A DNA stretch of 64,000 bases from Daedaleopsis sinensis (GCA_033807695.1 CM066309.1:2542001-2606000), one strand, 5' to 3'; counted from the stretch's first letter, positions 9,315 through 22,300 are shown. Notes: generated by a model from the sequence alone, not told the origin. Numbers and translations are program-made.

Positions 9315-11343
9315 ATGTTCTCGAAGGCCTTTGTTGTCCTTATATCCCTTGGGCTGACCCTCGCCACGCCACTCACGAACTTCCGTGTCCTCGAGAAGCG
9401 GGATCTTGTCCCTCATGGATTCACCAGGGTTGGCCCTGCCCCGCCGGAGCAGACCATCAGTCTGCGCCTTGCGCTTGCTCAAAACAACGAGGCGGGCATG
9501 ATTGACGCGCTGTACAGCGTGAGCGATCCATCGAGCTCCAAGTACGGGCAGTACCTGACGAAGGAGGAGGTGAGTTCAAATTGAACATGTCGCTTGCTCT
9601 TTCTGATGATTTCTCAGGTCGGTAGCTTTGTGAAGCCCTCTTCCGCAACGAAGGAGGCCGTCGACGCGTGGCTTAGGACCAACGGCCTCGATGCCAATAC
9701 GGTCTCCCCTGCGGGCGACTGGATAAGCATCAAGATGCCAGTCAGCAAGGCGAACGCCCTTTTCGACGCCGACTTTACGACATTTGCCCACCAAGATACC
9801 GGCAGCCAGTTCATTCGGACCATGTCATACTCTGTTCCCGAGGTGCTTCATGGTCATGTCGAGGTCGTTCATCCGACAGTCTCGTAAGTCTCTCACAGTA
9901 ATATGTCCCATTTTATCTGACGGTCTCCAGCTTCCCGGACCCGGCCAACCTGCCGGTAACGACGACAGAGCAGAAGCGGTCAATTCATCAGATCGTGCAG
10001 CGCGACCCTTCCACTACCTGCTCGAACGGCACCATCCCGGCTTGTCTCCAAGACCTATACCAGATCCCGCTGACTCCGGCCACGCAAAAGAACAGCACCC
10101 TCGGTGTGACTGGATTCTTTGGAAACAGCGCTCATTTCACCTATCTCGCGGAGTTCTTGAAGATGTATCGCCCAGATATTGATGCCGAAACGACAACCTT
10201 CAACGTCGTAGGTATCGATGGGGGAGATAACCCCCAAGAAGGCGCCTCTGTCTCCGAAGGGGTACGTCTAGTCACGTCCCTTTCTCCGAGTACACTCATA
10301 TCTCGTCGACTGATACAATGGCGCGAACAGGAACTTGATATCCAGTACACCGTTGGTCTCGCGACCAATGTAAACGTCACGTACTACTTCATCGGGATCG
10401 ACAACCAGGATGGCGACCTAATGGGTTTCTTGGACGAAGCGAATCTGCTTCTCAATCTGGACCAGCCCCCGTTGGTGCTCACCACTAGCTATGGGCTTGA
10501 GGAGACGACTATCTCTCTTGAACTAACACAGTAAGCTCCTCCTCGTCCGCGACGTCTTGCATATGCTGACCTGGATAAAGGAAACTCTGTAATGTGTACG
10601 CGCAGCTCGGTGCACGTGGAACGACCATCCTCTTCGCCTCGGGTGATAGCGGGCCCGGCTGCAGCTCGGACGACAATGCCTTTGGGTCCAGGTTCCCCTC
10701 AAACTGTCCATAGTACGTGCTACGATGCACGGACAGTAATATTCGCTGACCGTACGGTTCACCAGTGTGACCTCCGTGGGCGGTACCCAGAATTTCGCTC
10801 CCGAAGAAGCGTGGCGAGGCTCAAGCGGCGGCTTCTCCAACTACTACGCTCGCCCGGACTACCAGGAGGCGGCCGTCTCCGCCTACCTCTCTGCGAACGG
10901 CGAGACCAACGCAGGACGGTTCAACACCAGCGGGCGCGCGTTCCCCGACATCGCGGCCAAGGCAGACTCGTTCGTCATCTACGCGAACGTGTTCTTCCCC
11001 ATCCAGGGCACGAGCGCGTCGAGCCCGACGTTCGCGAGCATCGTCGCGCTGATCAACGACAGGCTGCTCGCAAAGGGCCGGCCGCAGATGGGCTTCTTGA
11101 ACCCGTGGTTGTACTCTGCCGGCCACACGGCGTTCACGGACATCACGACGGGCAACAGCTCGATCCAGTGCTCGAGCACGGACCCACCGCGCGGATTCGA
11201 CGCGGTCGCTGGGTGGGACCCGGTGAGTTTGAGAACAGTTCGTATGTCGGATGTCCTGAGTACTCAATGTCAACGCGATATGCTAGGTGACCGGTTTCGG
11301 TACTCCGAACTTCGACAAGTTGGTTTCGTTGCTTGACCTGTGA
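9315..11343 (+). CDS. Sedolisin-family (S53) tripeptidyl peptidase, secreted
   Basis: Seven exons fit without error: 9315-9569, 9618-9883, 9931-10261, 10331-10530, 10581-10712, 10766-11222 and 11287-11343 (565 aa). A hydrophobic signal peptide (FVVLISLGLTLATP) leads into a pro-domain containing DPSSSKYGQYLTKEE, typical of pro-kumamolisin. The catalytic parts are all present: Glu283 and Asp287 in SEGELDIQY, the oxyanion Asp373 in FASGDSGPG, and Ser478 in QGTSASSP. The C-terminus AVAGWDPVTGFGTPNFDKL is the usual S53 ending with calcium ligands. The enzyme should remove tripeptides from N-termini at acidic pH outside the cell, feeding nitrogen to a wood- or litter-decay fungus. Length is normal for the family. 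Confidence 0.95.
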
Positions 11344-11528
11344 TACTGACCGTCCGCAAGCCTCTCCTTGGACGATGAACTATGGACTTGAGCATCATTG
11401 CCGCATATGCTATATCTGCACGTCTTTTCACAGACTTCGTGCGCTGAACGTATGATAGTTGTGACGATGTTTGCATCATGGACGCTATGAAAACACTAAT
11501 CATACACGCCTTCGGCCTCGCATCACCT

Positions 11529-12806
11529 TTACAACCACCCTCGTGCCTTGAAGTCATCGAGACTATCCTTGGTGAGTTCGTCGATGCCACGGTAGGTGAT
11601 GCCCAAAATCTTGATGCCTTTATTGTTGTCGTATTGCAGGATCTGCTGCGCTTTTGCAGGGTCGTACGACGTGTTCCCTACAGGGAGCTTGTCAGACCAC
11701 CGATGGGCGGCAGACACTGCGTTTGCGCGAGCGGTTAGTACTACACGCTTGCCGTCTAATTGCTATAATCTACTCACCAAAGTCCTGCCACTTGTAGGCC
11801 CCCGCAGAGATGATGAAGCGATTGCCGCCTGCCTCAGGGTTGAGCAGCGCGAGGACGTGCGCTCGCGCGATATCCCGGACGTCGACGAACACCGCTCTGA
11901 AACAGGACAACACTCAGCACTCAGCGCAAAGGCACACGACCAGGCGAGGAGAAGCGTGCACATACCCGCCATTTGCCCGCGTCGCGTCATCGATCTTGCC
12001 CGCCGCGACTTTGTTCCACCAATTCCGCATGCTCTCGTTCAAGTTCTCGGGCTTGTCCACCTCGTGCAGCACTGGCCCGAACACGTGCGGCGGGTTGAGC
12101 ACGACGAGGTCCCAGCCGACGCTCCCCGCCTTCTTCCGCTCCTCGTACCAGTCCCACGCCGCGCGCTCCGCGAGCGTCTTGCTCGCGCGGTACTTGGTCA
12201 CCGCGTCCACGGGGCGCCCCTTCTCCTTCACGGCGGCGATCGCCTGCTCGTTCCACTCGGACTCGTCGAGCACGACGGGCCCATCAGACGCGCGGAAGAT
12301 CGCGGCGGTGGAGGAGAGCACGACGACGCGGCGGACGGCGGACCCGTGCGTGTGCGCAGCGGTGAGTGCGGCGAGTGTGCCGCGGACAGCGGGCCCGATG
12401 AGCTCTTCGGGCTCGCCTGCCTTCATGTGGAACGGCGAGGCGGTGTGTAGGATCGCGTCGACGTCCTGGACGTGCGGCGTGAACGCGTCATCCTGGATTG
12501 ATGTAGGTCAGCGCGACGAATTCGGGGCGAGGGGACGCGCGAGCGGGCGGACGCCGGGGGGATTTGAGGGCGTAGTATGCATGTGTATGTACTTAGACTA
12601 CGCACCTTGGTAATGTCGGGAACGATGACGGTCTCGAACTTGTCGCCGTAGGAGCGGAAGAGGGTGCGGAGGTGCGTCCCCTTGCTCTCCGCACGGACTG
12701 TGCCCCGCACAGCGAAGCCGGCCTCGAGGAGGTACTTGACGATCCAGACGGCGATGTAGCCGTTTGCGCCCGTGACGAGCACCTTCCCTGTGGTGATTGC
12801 AGGCAT
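11529..12806 (-). CDS. NAD(P)-dependent extended SDR, GRE2/dihydroflavonol reductase-like
   Basis: Minus-strand exons 12606-12806, 11966-12492, 11778-11896 and 11529-11716 add up to 344 aa with matching phases. The dinucleotide motif is VTGANGYIAVWIVKYLLEAG (Gly 13 and 16). LSST near residues 127-130 and Tyr168-x3-Lys172 (KYRASK) complete the catalytic set. NPPHVFGP and FVDVRDIARAHVLAL are hallmarks of the GRE2, cinnamoyl-CoA and dihydroflavonol reductase group. It should reduce aldehydes or ketones, for example methylglyoxal or lignin-derived aldehydes, in the cytosol; the substrate is not predictable. It converges on the sedolisin gene with about 185 bp between stops. Confidence 0.92.
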
Positions 12807-13522
12807 ACTGTCGTGGTGTATGGGTCGGCGAGCTGGGGTGTCCAGTACTTAGTTCCCTAGATCGATAAAGACGGCGTGCTAGGCAAATGGGCGTACGGTG
12901 GTAGATGAGTTGGCTGGGTCTTCTGGGAGGAGAGGGGGGGAAGTCAAGTGCGCGTCGTCCGAGTTGTTGGCCCAGTATCGGTCGTGCCTTATAGGCTGTG
13001 GCTACTGCGCGGCACGGGGCAGTTACTAGAGAGCATGACTCTGAGACGAAAATAAAGATTTGGATGAGTAAGAGGGTGGCGATGTAAGGTACTTACGGTG
13101 GAGCAACAACTTGAACAAGTCCGCTTAGTAGACATTCAGAGCGTCCACGGTCTAAGCTGACAGTGCCCCCTAACCTGACACACCTGCCTCCTATGGAGTG
13201 CATCGTCTCTCTGTGTAGTGGAGTGGGACGTGCGTTGGGGCGCAGGTGTCAGGCCTCAGGCCTCAGGTTAGGGGGACTGTCAGGTTATTAGACTGTAGTT
13301 ACTAGTCCAACTTTGGCAGCCAAGAAGCATTATAGAGCGTTCTGCAAACGGCAACGTTGACGCTGGATGCAGATGAGTACAGTTTAGTAGCACTCACTGC
13401 GGCATCGTATGCAGGTGGCCGTCCAGTAGCAGATGTTTAGACATGGTAAAGCGTTGCACGACTTCAAGCCACCTTTCTTGCACCGAAACCTTGATTCGAA
13501 AAGGGTCAACATGCTCCACAAC
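12807..13522. other. Intergenic between reductase and tRNA-Gln
   Basis: It holds a foldback element at 13150-13294, listed separately. No open frame resembles a protein. Confidence 0.5.
13150..13294. repeat. Foldback element with imperfect inverted repeats
   Basis: Arm 13150-13187 (GTCTAAGCTGACAGTG, CCCCCTAACCTGACACACC) pairs with arm 13242-13294 (GCAGGTGTCAGG ... CCTCAGGTTAGGGGGACTGT, TTATTAGAC). The second arm is longer because GGCCTCA is repeated twice in it. The spacer is about 54 bp. The shape suggests a small MITE or hairpin-forming insertion; no clear target-site duplication was seen. Confidence 0.6.
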
Positions 13523-13630
13523 GGCGCTATAGTGTAGTGGTTATCACTCGGGATTCTGATTGGTGCTCGTGAACAAGGTCACGTGACTCGGAACTTTCCC
13601 GCGACCCAGGTTCGATCCCTGGTAGCGCCT
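13523..13630 (+). tRNA. tRNA-Gln (CTG) with intron
   Basis: Same exon sequence plan as the copy at 1961-2064. Acceptor GGCGCTA/TAGCGCC, anticodon stem CGGGA/TCCCG, loop TTCTGA-T (anticodon CTG), T-arm CCAGG-TTCGATC-CCTGG. The intron is about 36 nt and differs in sequence from that of the other copy. A short T run follows the gene. Confidence 0.85.
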
Positions 13631-13797
13631 TTTGCATGTTTTGCTTTTGATCAGTAGATAAACAACGGCGATGAGCTGTGATAGAGGGTTAGCGATTGCG
13701 ATATGCAGGGAGTAATATACAGATGAACGATGTGTACGACACACCACAGCTACGAAAGAAATGGACTCCCCGAAGCACGATAAACAAACATAGCGAT
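13523..13797 (+). repeat. Inverted duplicate of a tRNA-Gln and its 3' flank (copy 2)
   Basis: Partner of 1795-2064. Similarity covers the tRNA exons and the downstream flank as far as ACAAACAAACATAGC; the two tRNA introns have diverged. Confidence 0.75.
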
Positions 13798-14524
13798 CCT
13801 TCTCGGGGATGACTTCAAGACTATAAATGATAGACATGTATCAGTCGAGCTCGGGGACCTAGTGCAGTATCATCCGTTCCTGTGACCCCTGTCTTCCCCC
13901 TAAATCGATTGCGAGGTGCACACAGGCATGCACGCAGCTCGAGGAAGGTACACAACCCACCGAGAGTGCACGTTGAGAGGTCCAGACAAACAGGCCTCAG
14001 CAGGACGGGTTGGAATATGTCGTAACAAAATCTAGCGAGAAGATCGGGGTATTGGATGGATGGCATGTGTCCACAGTGACACCAATTGCAATCGATAAGT
14101 ATGCCACGGTGAGAGAGCAGGTATTAGACGATGGTGAGACTCGGCCCCGATGCTAGAGCTGTTGGTGAAACAATATCGGCGATGCAGCGTCGAGTCGTGG
14201 CATACTGAGAGATACTGGGATCAAAGTTGGATGGACGTGGTCGTACGAGAGGAAGAGGAGGGGACCAATAAGAACGGAGAGACGCAATATCGTACTAGTC
14301 GTGCGAAATTTGGGGGCTATAATCGGGCGTGCCTAATACGGGCGGGATATTACGATCCATCATGTCCCCACTAGTTGCATGATTTAATAGAAGTGAGGCG
14401 ACCTCAAGTCCACTCGCCTAACCTTCTTCTGACTTTAAATACCGCCTGCGCCCCTTAAGCCGAGTCGCTCTTGCCCCCTCTCTCTTCCTCCCATCTTTCC
14501 CTTCCCGCTTTACGCCCCTCCAAA
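13631..14524. other. Intergenic, promoter region of ATP-citrate lyase
   Basis: The left part is tRNA 3' flank shared with 1795-1960. The right part carries TTTAAATA near 14435 and a C/T-rich leader ending CCAAAATG at the start codon, a usual layout for a strongly expressed fungal gene. No other gene seen. Confidence 0.5.
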
Positions 14525-17500
14525 ATGTCCTCGAAAGGTACGCATCCGATGCTCTTTGCGCGTACTGACTATGCTAATGTATACGCACGCCAGCTATCCG
14601 CGAATACGACGCAAAGCTCCTTCTTGCATACTGGTTGGAGCGCGCTCCTGCCGTCGACTCCTCCGCGCAGGTTGCGACCAAGTTTGTGTACCCCTCTCCC
14701 AAGGTCGCGCAGATCTCCTGGGATCCCCAGACGGGCGCAATCACCCCAGACACTCAGCTCCCCAGCTGGGTTTACACGACAAAACTCGTTGCGAAGCCCG
14801 ATCAGCTCATCAAGCGTCGTGGCAAGGCTGGTCTTCTTGCTCTTAACAAGAACTGGGAGGAGGCGAAGGAATGGATCCAGCAGCGGGCAGGCAAGCCTCA
14901 GAAGGTGAGCGCGTCTCTGTTTGCACCCTTCAATCTGGCGCTCTGCCCCCATGGCCCCAATCGATACGAGCCGCAGAGCAATTCAATCATCTCGTCTTCT
15001 CCGCCCCACGAGTCGACTTAGATAGACACCCTTCCGCCGCATGTATCACGACGCGTCTGCACTTGCGCGGAACGCGAGGTCGGCTAGGACGCGTTCCATA
15101 CACACACGTGATTGTGTTATACCGCGTCTGAACACGCGGTCTATGTATGTGAACGCCTGATGCTAATCGTGATCTCTTGCGTTCCAGGTCGAGTCTGTGA
15201 CCGGCACCCTCAACAACTTCATCGTCGAGCCCTTCCTCCCCCACCCCTCCGATGCCGAATACTATGTCTGTATCAACTCTGCGCGAGAAGGAGATTACAT
15301 CCTCTTCACACACGAGGGCGGTGTTGACATTGGCGATGTCGACGCGAAGGCTCTCAAGTTGAGCCTCCCCGTAAACGCTCCCTTCCCCTCACGCCAAACC
15401 ATTGCCGACACCCTCCTCACGCATGTCCCCGCGGCAAAGAAGGAGACCCTCGTCGATTTCCTCATTCGCCTCTATTCTGTCTACGTTGACCTCCACTTCG
15501 CGTACCTCGAGATCAACCCCCTTGTCGTCCTCGACGGTGTGAACGGCGGCCAGCCTACCATCCATTACCTGGACATGGCTGCCAAGCTCGACCAGACGGC
15601 GGAGTCTCTGTGTGGACCCAAATGGGCCATTGCTCGTGATTTGTCTGTGTACGAGTCTGGTCCACAAGCAACAACGACCAAGGGCAAGACTGTGTCCGCC
15701 GATCGCGGTCCCCCGATGGTGCGTCCGCTTGCACTCGACTACTCGGGTTGTAGCTAATGGTGTTCCCTGTCCGGTAACAGGTTTGGCCTGCTCCTTTCGG
15801 CCGCGACTTGACCAAGGAGGAAGCATACATCCAGAAGCTCGACGCCTCCACCGGTGCCTCGCTCAAGCTTACTGTGCTCAACGCCGAGGGCCGGATCTGG
15901 ACCATGGTTGCTGGTGGTGGTGCTTCGGTCGTTTACTCCGATGCCATTGCTGCCCATGGCTTCGCCCACGAGCTTGCCAACTACGGCGAGTACTCCGGTG
16001 CTCCGTCGGAAGGCCAGACATACGAGTACGCGAAGACGATCCGTAAGTGTTCATACTCCGTATTTGTGCCCTAGACTGACGTCTGGCGCAGTTGATCTTA
16101 TGACTCGTGGCACTCCTCGTTCGGATGGCAAGATCCTCATCATTGGTGGTGGTATTGCTAACTTTACGAACGTCGCCGCGACCTTCAAGGGTATCATCCG
16201 TGCGCTCAAGGAGTATAAGGCTCCTCTTATCGCCCACCATGTTAAGATCTATGTCCGTCGTGGTGGTCCCAACTACCAGGAGGGTCTCAAGGCTATGCGA
16301 TTGCTCGGGGAGTCTCTCGGAGTCCCCATCAAAGTCTACGGCCCCGACACTCACATCACCGCGGTCGTTGCACTTGCCCTCGGCGTCACGAGCAAGCAGT
16401 CTAACCTCCACTCCATCGCTGCCACGCCCCTTAGCCCTCCATCCCCCAAGAGCTCTGCGTCTGACGTTGAGCCTGAGCCTACCGTCGGTACCATCCACCC
16501 CGGGGGAGAGCGCACACAGCCCCAGGACCAGATCGTCAACTTCGACAAGAAGACGGGTACTGGCCACTCGCGTCCGTCGTACCGTCCCTTCGACGCGCAG
16601 ACGCGCTCCTTCGTGTACGGTCTGCAACCTCGCGCTATCCAGGGCATGCTCGATTTCGACTACTCCTGTGGTCGCGACACGCCCAGCGTCGCCGCGATGA
16701 TCTACCCCTTCGGCGGTCACCACATCCAGAAGTTCTACTGGGGTACGAAGGAGACCCTCCTCCCCGTCTATACCAGCGTTGCGGACGCCGTCAAGAAGCA
16801 CCCCGACGTGGACGTCGTCGTCAACTTCGCGAGTTCGCGTAGCGTGTACTCCAGCACGCTCGAGATCTTCGAGTTCCCCCAGATCAAGAGCATCGCGCTC
16901 ATCGCTGAGGGTGTCCCCGAGCGGCACGCGCGTGAGATCCTCCACCTCGCCCAGGAGAAGGGTGTCCTGATCATCGGCCCCGCGACCGTCGGTGGTATCA
17001 AGCCCGGCTGCTTCAGGATCGGTAACTCTGGAGGGTGAGCAGCACGTGTTGACGTTGTGAAGTGGAGATGTACTAACCTTGGTGACCAGTATGATGGACA
17101 ACATCATCGCTTCCAAGCTGTACCGCTCTGGCTCTATCGGCTACGTCTCGAAGTCCGGTGGTATGTCGAACGAGCTGAACAACATCCTCTCCCTCACCAC
17201 AAACGGCACCTACGAGGGTATCGCGATTGGTGGTGACCGTTACCCTGGCTCGACCTTTATCGACCACCTGCTCCGCTACGAGCAGGACCCCGAGTGCAAG
17301 CTCCTCGTCCTTCTCGGAGAGGTCGGTGGTATCGAAGAGTACCGCGTTATCGACGCCGTCAAGAAGGGCATCATCAAGAAGCCCATCATCGCCTGGGCTA
17401 TCGGTACCTGCGCGAAGATGTTCACGACGGAGGTGCAGTTCGGCCACGCCGGCTCTCTCGCGAACTCGGACATGGAGACTGCGGACGCGAAGAACACGGC

Positions 17501-18667
17501 AATGCGCGCCGCGGGCTTCATCGTCCCCGAGACGTTCGAGGAGCTTCCTGATGTTATCAAGTTGACGTACGAACGCCTCGTCTCCTCCGGCGCGATCAAG
17601 CCCCTCGTCGAGCGTGAACCGCCAGTCATCCCGATGGACTACAAGTGGGCGCAGGAGCTCGGCCTCATCCGCAAGCCCGCCGCGTTCATCTCGACGATCT
17701 CGGATGAGCGTGGCCAGGAGCTTCTTTACGCCGGCATGCGCATCTCCGACGTCTTCAAGGAGGACATCGGTGTCGGCGGTGTCGTCAGCTTGCTCTGGTT
17801 CAAGCGCCGCCTCCCACCATGGGCGACGAAGTTCATCGAGATGGTGCTCATGCTCACGGCTGACCACGGTCCCGCTGTGTCTGGGTAAGTCCTCACAACA
17901 GGTCATCTCGATGAAGCGGCCTTTGCTCATGATTTATTCAGTGCCATGAACACGATCGTCGCGACTCGCGCGGGCAAGGACCTCATCTCGTCGCTCGCGT
18001 CCGGTCTGCTCACGATCGGTTCTCGCTTCGGTGGTGCCCTGGACGAGGCTGCGTCGATGTTCTCGAACGCGCGCGACACTGGTCTCACTCCTCGCGAGTT
18101 TGTCGACAGCTGCAGGAAGGCGAACAAGCTCAGTACGTCCTATTATCTTTCGCTCCCTCTTATCCTTCGCTGATTGCGAGGCTTCCTGCAGTCAGCGGTA
18201 TCGGCCACAAGATCAAGAGCGTGAACAACCCTGACTTGCGTGTCGAGCTCGTGAAGGAGTACGTGCGCAAGCACTTCCCGAGCCACAGCCTGCTCGACTA
18301 CGCGCTCGCGGTCGAGAAGGTCACGACATCGAAGAAGGACACGCTGATCCTGAACGTCGATGGCTGCATCGCCGTCTGCTTCGTCGACCTCCTGCGCGAC
18401 AGCGGCGCCTTCACATCCGACGAAGCTGACGAGTACATCAAGGTATGTCCGCTTCGACTCTCATCCTGTGCTGCTCACTGTGCTGACCGTCCTTCGCAGA
18501 TCGGCACTCTCAACGGTCTCTTCGTGCTCGGACGCAGCATCGGTTTCATCGGCCACCACCTCGACCAGAAGCGTCTCCGCGCGCCGCTCTACCGCCACCC
18601 CGCCGACGACATCTTCATCAACATGGCGGACGTCGCGCAGCCGCGCGTGCTCGGCAAGATGCACTGA
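14525..18667 (+). CDS. ACL1: ATP-citrate lyase, single-polypeptide form
   Basis: Nine exons fit: 14525-14537, 14594-14904, 15188-15718, 15781-16042, 16092-17034, 17090-17884, 17942-18132, 18192-18442 and 18500-18667 (1154 aa). The first exon is only 13 nt. The N-terminal half is the citrate-binding/ATP-grasp part ([41 protein letters not shown]). The middle is the CoA-binding part ([13 protein letters not shown]), with the phosphohistidine at about residue 806 in QFGHAGS. The C-terminus is the citrate synthase-like domain ending LDYALAVEK and [19 protein letters not shown]. The enzyme makes cytosolic acetyl-CoA and oxaloacetate from citrate, CoA and ATP. Ascomycetes split it into two genes; the fused form is expected in basidiomycetes and animals. 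Intron 2 is long at 283 bp. Confidence 0.97.
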
Positions 18668-19331
18668 GCGTCGCCTGCGCCTCTGCCTGCGTCTGCTCGC
18701 TGCTGGCTGCTTTCGTGTTTGTGCTTACTGCTCTCGGGTCCGCGGGGTTTAGATTCCGGAGCTCAGGAGCGAAGAGGGGGAAGTGCTCGCTCTCGATCGT
18801 TCTCGGTCGTTCCAGATCGCATATCATTCAAACCAATCCAGGACGCATACGACGCTCGACGACTCGTACATGATAATTACACACATCCACTGCATCTGTT
18901 TCTCCTCGCCTCTACGTGCTCCTGGTGTACCTACTCTGTGAAATGTAATGCCAACTATAGATCTCCTTCATTTCTAGTCGTTGGAACCCCCCGGTCCGCA
19001 AGGAAGCGATGAGCACATTGAGTATGCGGTGGCATAGCCCAAGCATAGCCCGGGCGGAAGCCTACGCCTCAAGTTTTCGCGATCCGGGATTCCGAGTCCT
19101 AAGCTTGGTCGGCGTTTACTATTAATAGTCCTTCAGGCCACCCAAGGTCCACTATCCACCACGTGTCCACATACTATCCGCGCCTAGTTTCACGCTCATG
19201 TCCTCGTAAGTATACACGGGCAGTCGTTGGGCAATCGCAGATTACTCTCTTTCGCACCACTAGCTGGCTCTCGACGATACAGCTGGACTTCTCACTCACA
19301 CACTGTAACACCGCTCCGCTGCGACATAGAT
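18668..19331. other. 3' flank of ACL and left edge of the DUF6535 duplication
   Basis: The segment 18871-18970 (CACACATCCACTGCATCTGT, ACGTGCTCCTGGTGTAC, TAATGCCAACTATAGATC) recurs at about 26350-26444 upstream of the second DUF6535 gene. An ATG at 19198 is followed by a good donor (TCGTAAGT), but its phase does not fit the next coding exon. Confidence 0.55.
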
Positions 19332-22300
19332 ATGGTAAGAGAGTCTGTTCTCGTCGTGAATGCCTAGGACTCACCAGATTGTAAATACTAGGACCTTCAC
19401 CCCCATGAAGAGCAGCTGGCGGAGACGTCATCGACTCGTTCAAGATCTCGCGAAGATGAGACTGGCCCGCCGTTGGCTGTCGAGGTCGAAGTCGATGCAA
19501 ATGACCCCACGTCTTCGTACGTCCACGAGACTTCGGCTCGTGCCGAATACGCGGGACATCCTACTGGTTCATATCATCAAGAGATGCTTCCGTCTGCTCC
19601 ACTGCCACCGGTGGTTCAATTTGAAGGCTTACTGCAGCCACCCACACCTTTCCCACCGGATATCTCTCCTCAGAACTCCCTGATGCTTGAGAACATGGAA
19701 CCTTCGCCATCTCATTCTTTCAGTTCCCCTCCAGACATCGAATCCTCTCACGTCCAATGGAGCGCAAGCCGACCTTTATCGCCGCCCACCCCTACGCACT
19801 CGTCACAAGGACTTAGACCGTTTAGAGACAGTTCGAGATCGTCCTCTGTGTCTAGGCGGCCCCCCGGTAGAGTACGTTTCTCTTCGACTGTCTCGATAGC
19901 GAACCCGGAACAAGACCACCCATCGCCGTCGCTCTCAGCCGACAGATCACCTCCTCCGGATCCCAGCCTCCCAGGTTCTTACAGCCCCCAGTGGGATACG
20001 CACTACTCACATCCCCCACCTGTTGTCGTCGGTGGGAGACCGACGTCGCTGACCGCCGACGGATCACTATATCGGGATGTGACACCTCCATTATCGTACC
20101 AGTGGTCTTCGGGCTACTCACAGTCGCTGCCGTCCAACCGATCCAGATCACCACCCCCAATAATACCTCCGGATCCCCACCCCCCAGGTTATTGCGATCC
20201 CCGGTGGTATACGCACTACTCGCATTCTCCACCTCCTACTAGTGCCACCAGTAGGGGAACGACTCCGTCATTGTCATATGACGGATCACCACCCCTTCTC
20301 AACCCCCCAGGCTCATATTACCGCCAGTGGTATCCGCACTACTCACATTCTATACCTCCTACTAGTCCCAGATTCAGTCGGAGACCAACATCGCTGCCAT
20401 CCGATGGATCACCACCCCCTGTGATACCTCCGCTTCCCAGCCCTCCAGATTCATACCGCCGCCAGTGGTATCCGTACTACTCCTCACATTCGCCACTTCC
20501 CACCGATTGTGGGAGCACAACGTCGCTGCCATTTGATGGTTTACCGCCCCCTGTGATGTCCATACACTCGGAGAGTCCCAGCCCCCCAAGTTCATTCTAC
20601 TCCCAGTGGTATCCGCCCTCAGACTCGCATTCTCCGTCTCCTACCATCGGTGGGAGACCGACATCGCCATTCTACTCTTTAGAGTCAAGATCAGAGAGTG
20701 GTCGAACACAAGACATTAGCTCAACACCCCAGTTTAGTATACACGATCAGGGAGTCCTCCCGGTCTTTCCCGCGCTTACTCCGCTGATCAGTAGACGGTC
20801 CACGATAATGTCTGTCACTGACATGGCATCAAACCCCACGGAGACTGCTTCTGAAGTGAGTGGGTAATAGCTCTAACTTGAACGTCGCTCGTCAATTTGA
20901 TTGTATGTATTATACGCAGGCGGGCAACGTGAAGGAAGATGCACATGCACTGAGTGACGAGGGTTCAGGCGCGAACTCTCATATGGCAGGGGCCCAACTG
21001 CCAGAGGTGTGCTCCAGGTTTGAACCTTGAATTTATATCACTACTCATCCATTGGCAGATACGGCCACCCCCTCAAGATAGCCAATCGCAGGCTGCACCA
21101 GTTCCTCCGCCATTGGTAGGAGAGATCGACATGTGGTCTATATACATCGAACGCACCCTCGAGGAGGACAAGGAGACCGTGGAAGCGTGGAACGGTGATC
21201 TCGATTCCTTGCTCCTCTTCGTACGTGACTTGCACAACCCGTGCAACGACATAATCACTCACTATCCTGTATCAGGCCGCACTCTTCTCTGCTGTGCTTA
21301 CTACGTTCGTCGTCGAGTCTTCGCAGAAGCTACAACAGGACGACTCCGCGGAGCTGTTACGAGCCATTCTGCTCGAGATCAAGGCCACCCAAATCAATAG
21401 CAATAGCTCATCACGCCCCGTTCCTGCTGCGTTCGAGGTGACAGGCGCGGCGGTCCGCGTCAACGCGTACTGGTTCTCGAGCTTGGTGATCAGTCTGGCC
21501 GCGGCGCTAATCACCATCCTGGCAAAGCAGTGGGTCAATTACCTCTTGGCAGGACTATCACCTCTGCCAGTCGCGGGCGCAAGACATCGTCAGTACCGGA
21601 TCGACGGAATGCACAAATGGAAGTTGCCCTTTGTCATCTCGGTACTACCCGTCTTCCTGCACGTCTCCTTGCTGCTTTTCTTCGCCGGCCTCGTCGACTT
21701 TGTGTGGGACCTTAACGACTCACTCGGGATACTTATCGCTTTACTAGTAATCGTGACCTCCGCAATCTACTTCACGGCTAATGTGGTGGCATACATCTAC
21801 CCGGACTGTCCGTACAAAACCTCTGTGGCAGTCTTCTTCGGACAAGCGTTTCGGCTGGGTACTCAACTCTACCGAAGGCTCTCCATGGCTACTCTGTTAG
21901 CACATGAAGTACTGCAAGTTGTGTGCGTTGGCGTATTTCTACTCATCACAGCTGGAAGTTGTTACTAATACTTTTATATTCAGGTTGTCGAGTCCTGGTC
22001 AAACGCTCTCGGGCCCACAACTTGCAGCGAGCAGGGAAGTAAAAGCGTCCGAAGCACTCCGTGTTCTCTCGCTTCGGCACGAAGAAAAGGTTCACGTCCA
22101 GCGCAATGCGAGTCTTATTGACGCGAAGATATTGCACTGGCTGCTTCAGAAGGAGACCCGCTTACCGGACACCAAGCAGCTTGGATGGAAGCTCATGCAC
22201 TTCCCCGACCTATTACATCACCAGCAGCTGCTCATCGACACTAGGTCCTACGAGCTTCTCGAGAGCCTATTCTCGAATTGCTATGTTGCCTCGTATGCCC

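Noticed and set aside
11596..12613. Long plus-strand frames across the reductase gene
   Set aside because: Antisense of the minus-strand SDR gene, which has a complete in-phase exon chain and catalytic motifs.
15878..17116. A 412-codon minus-strand frame
   Set aside because: It is the shadow of ATP-citrate lyase exons with strong third-position GC bias; no family resemblance.
19985..20640. Coding repeats as a minisatellite outside a gene
   Set aside because: The 464-codon frame is open throughout and joins in phase to the DUF6535 exons, so the repeats are part of a protein.
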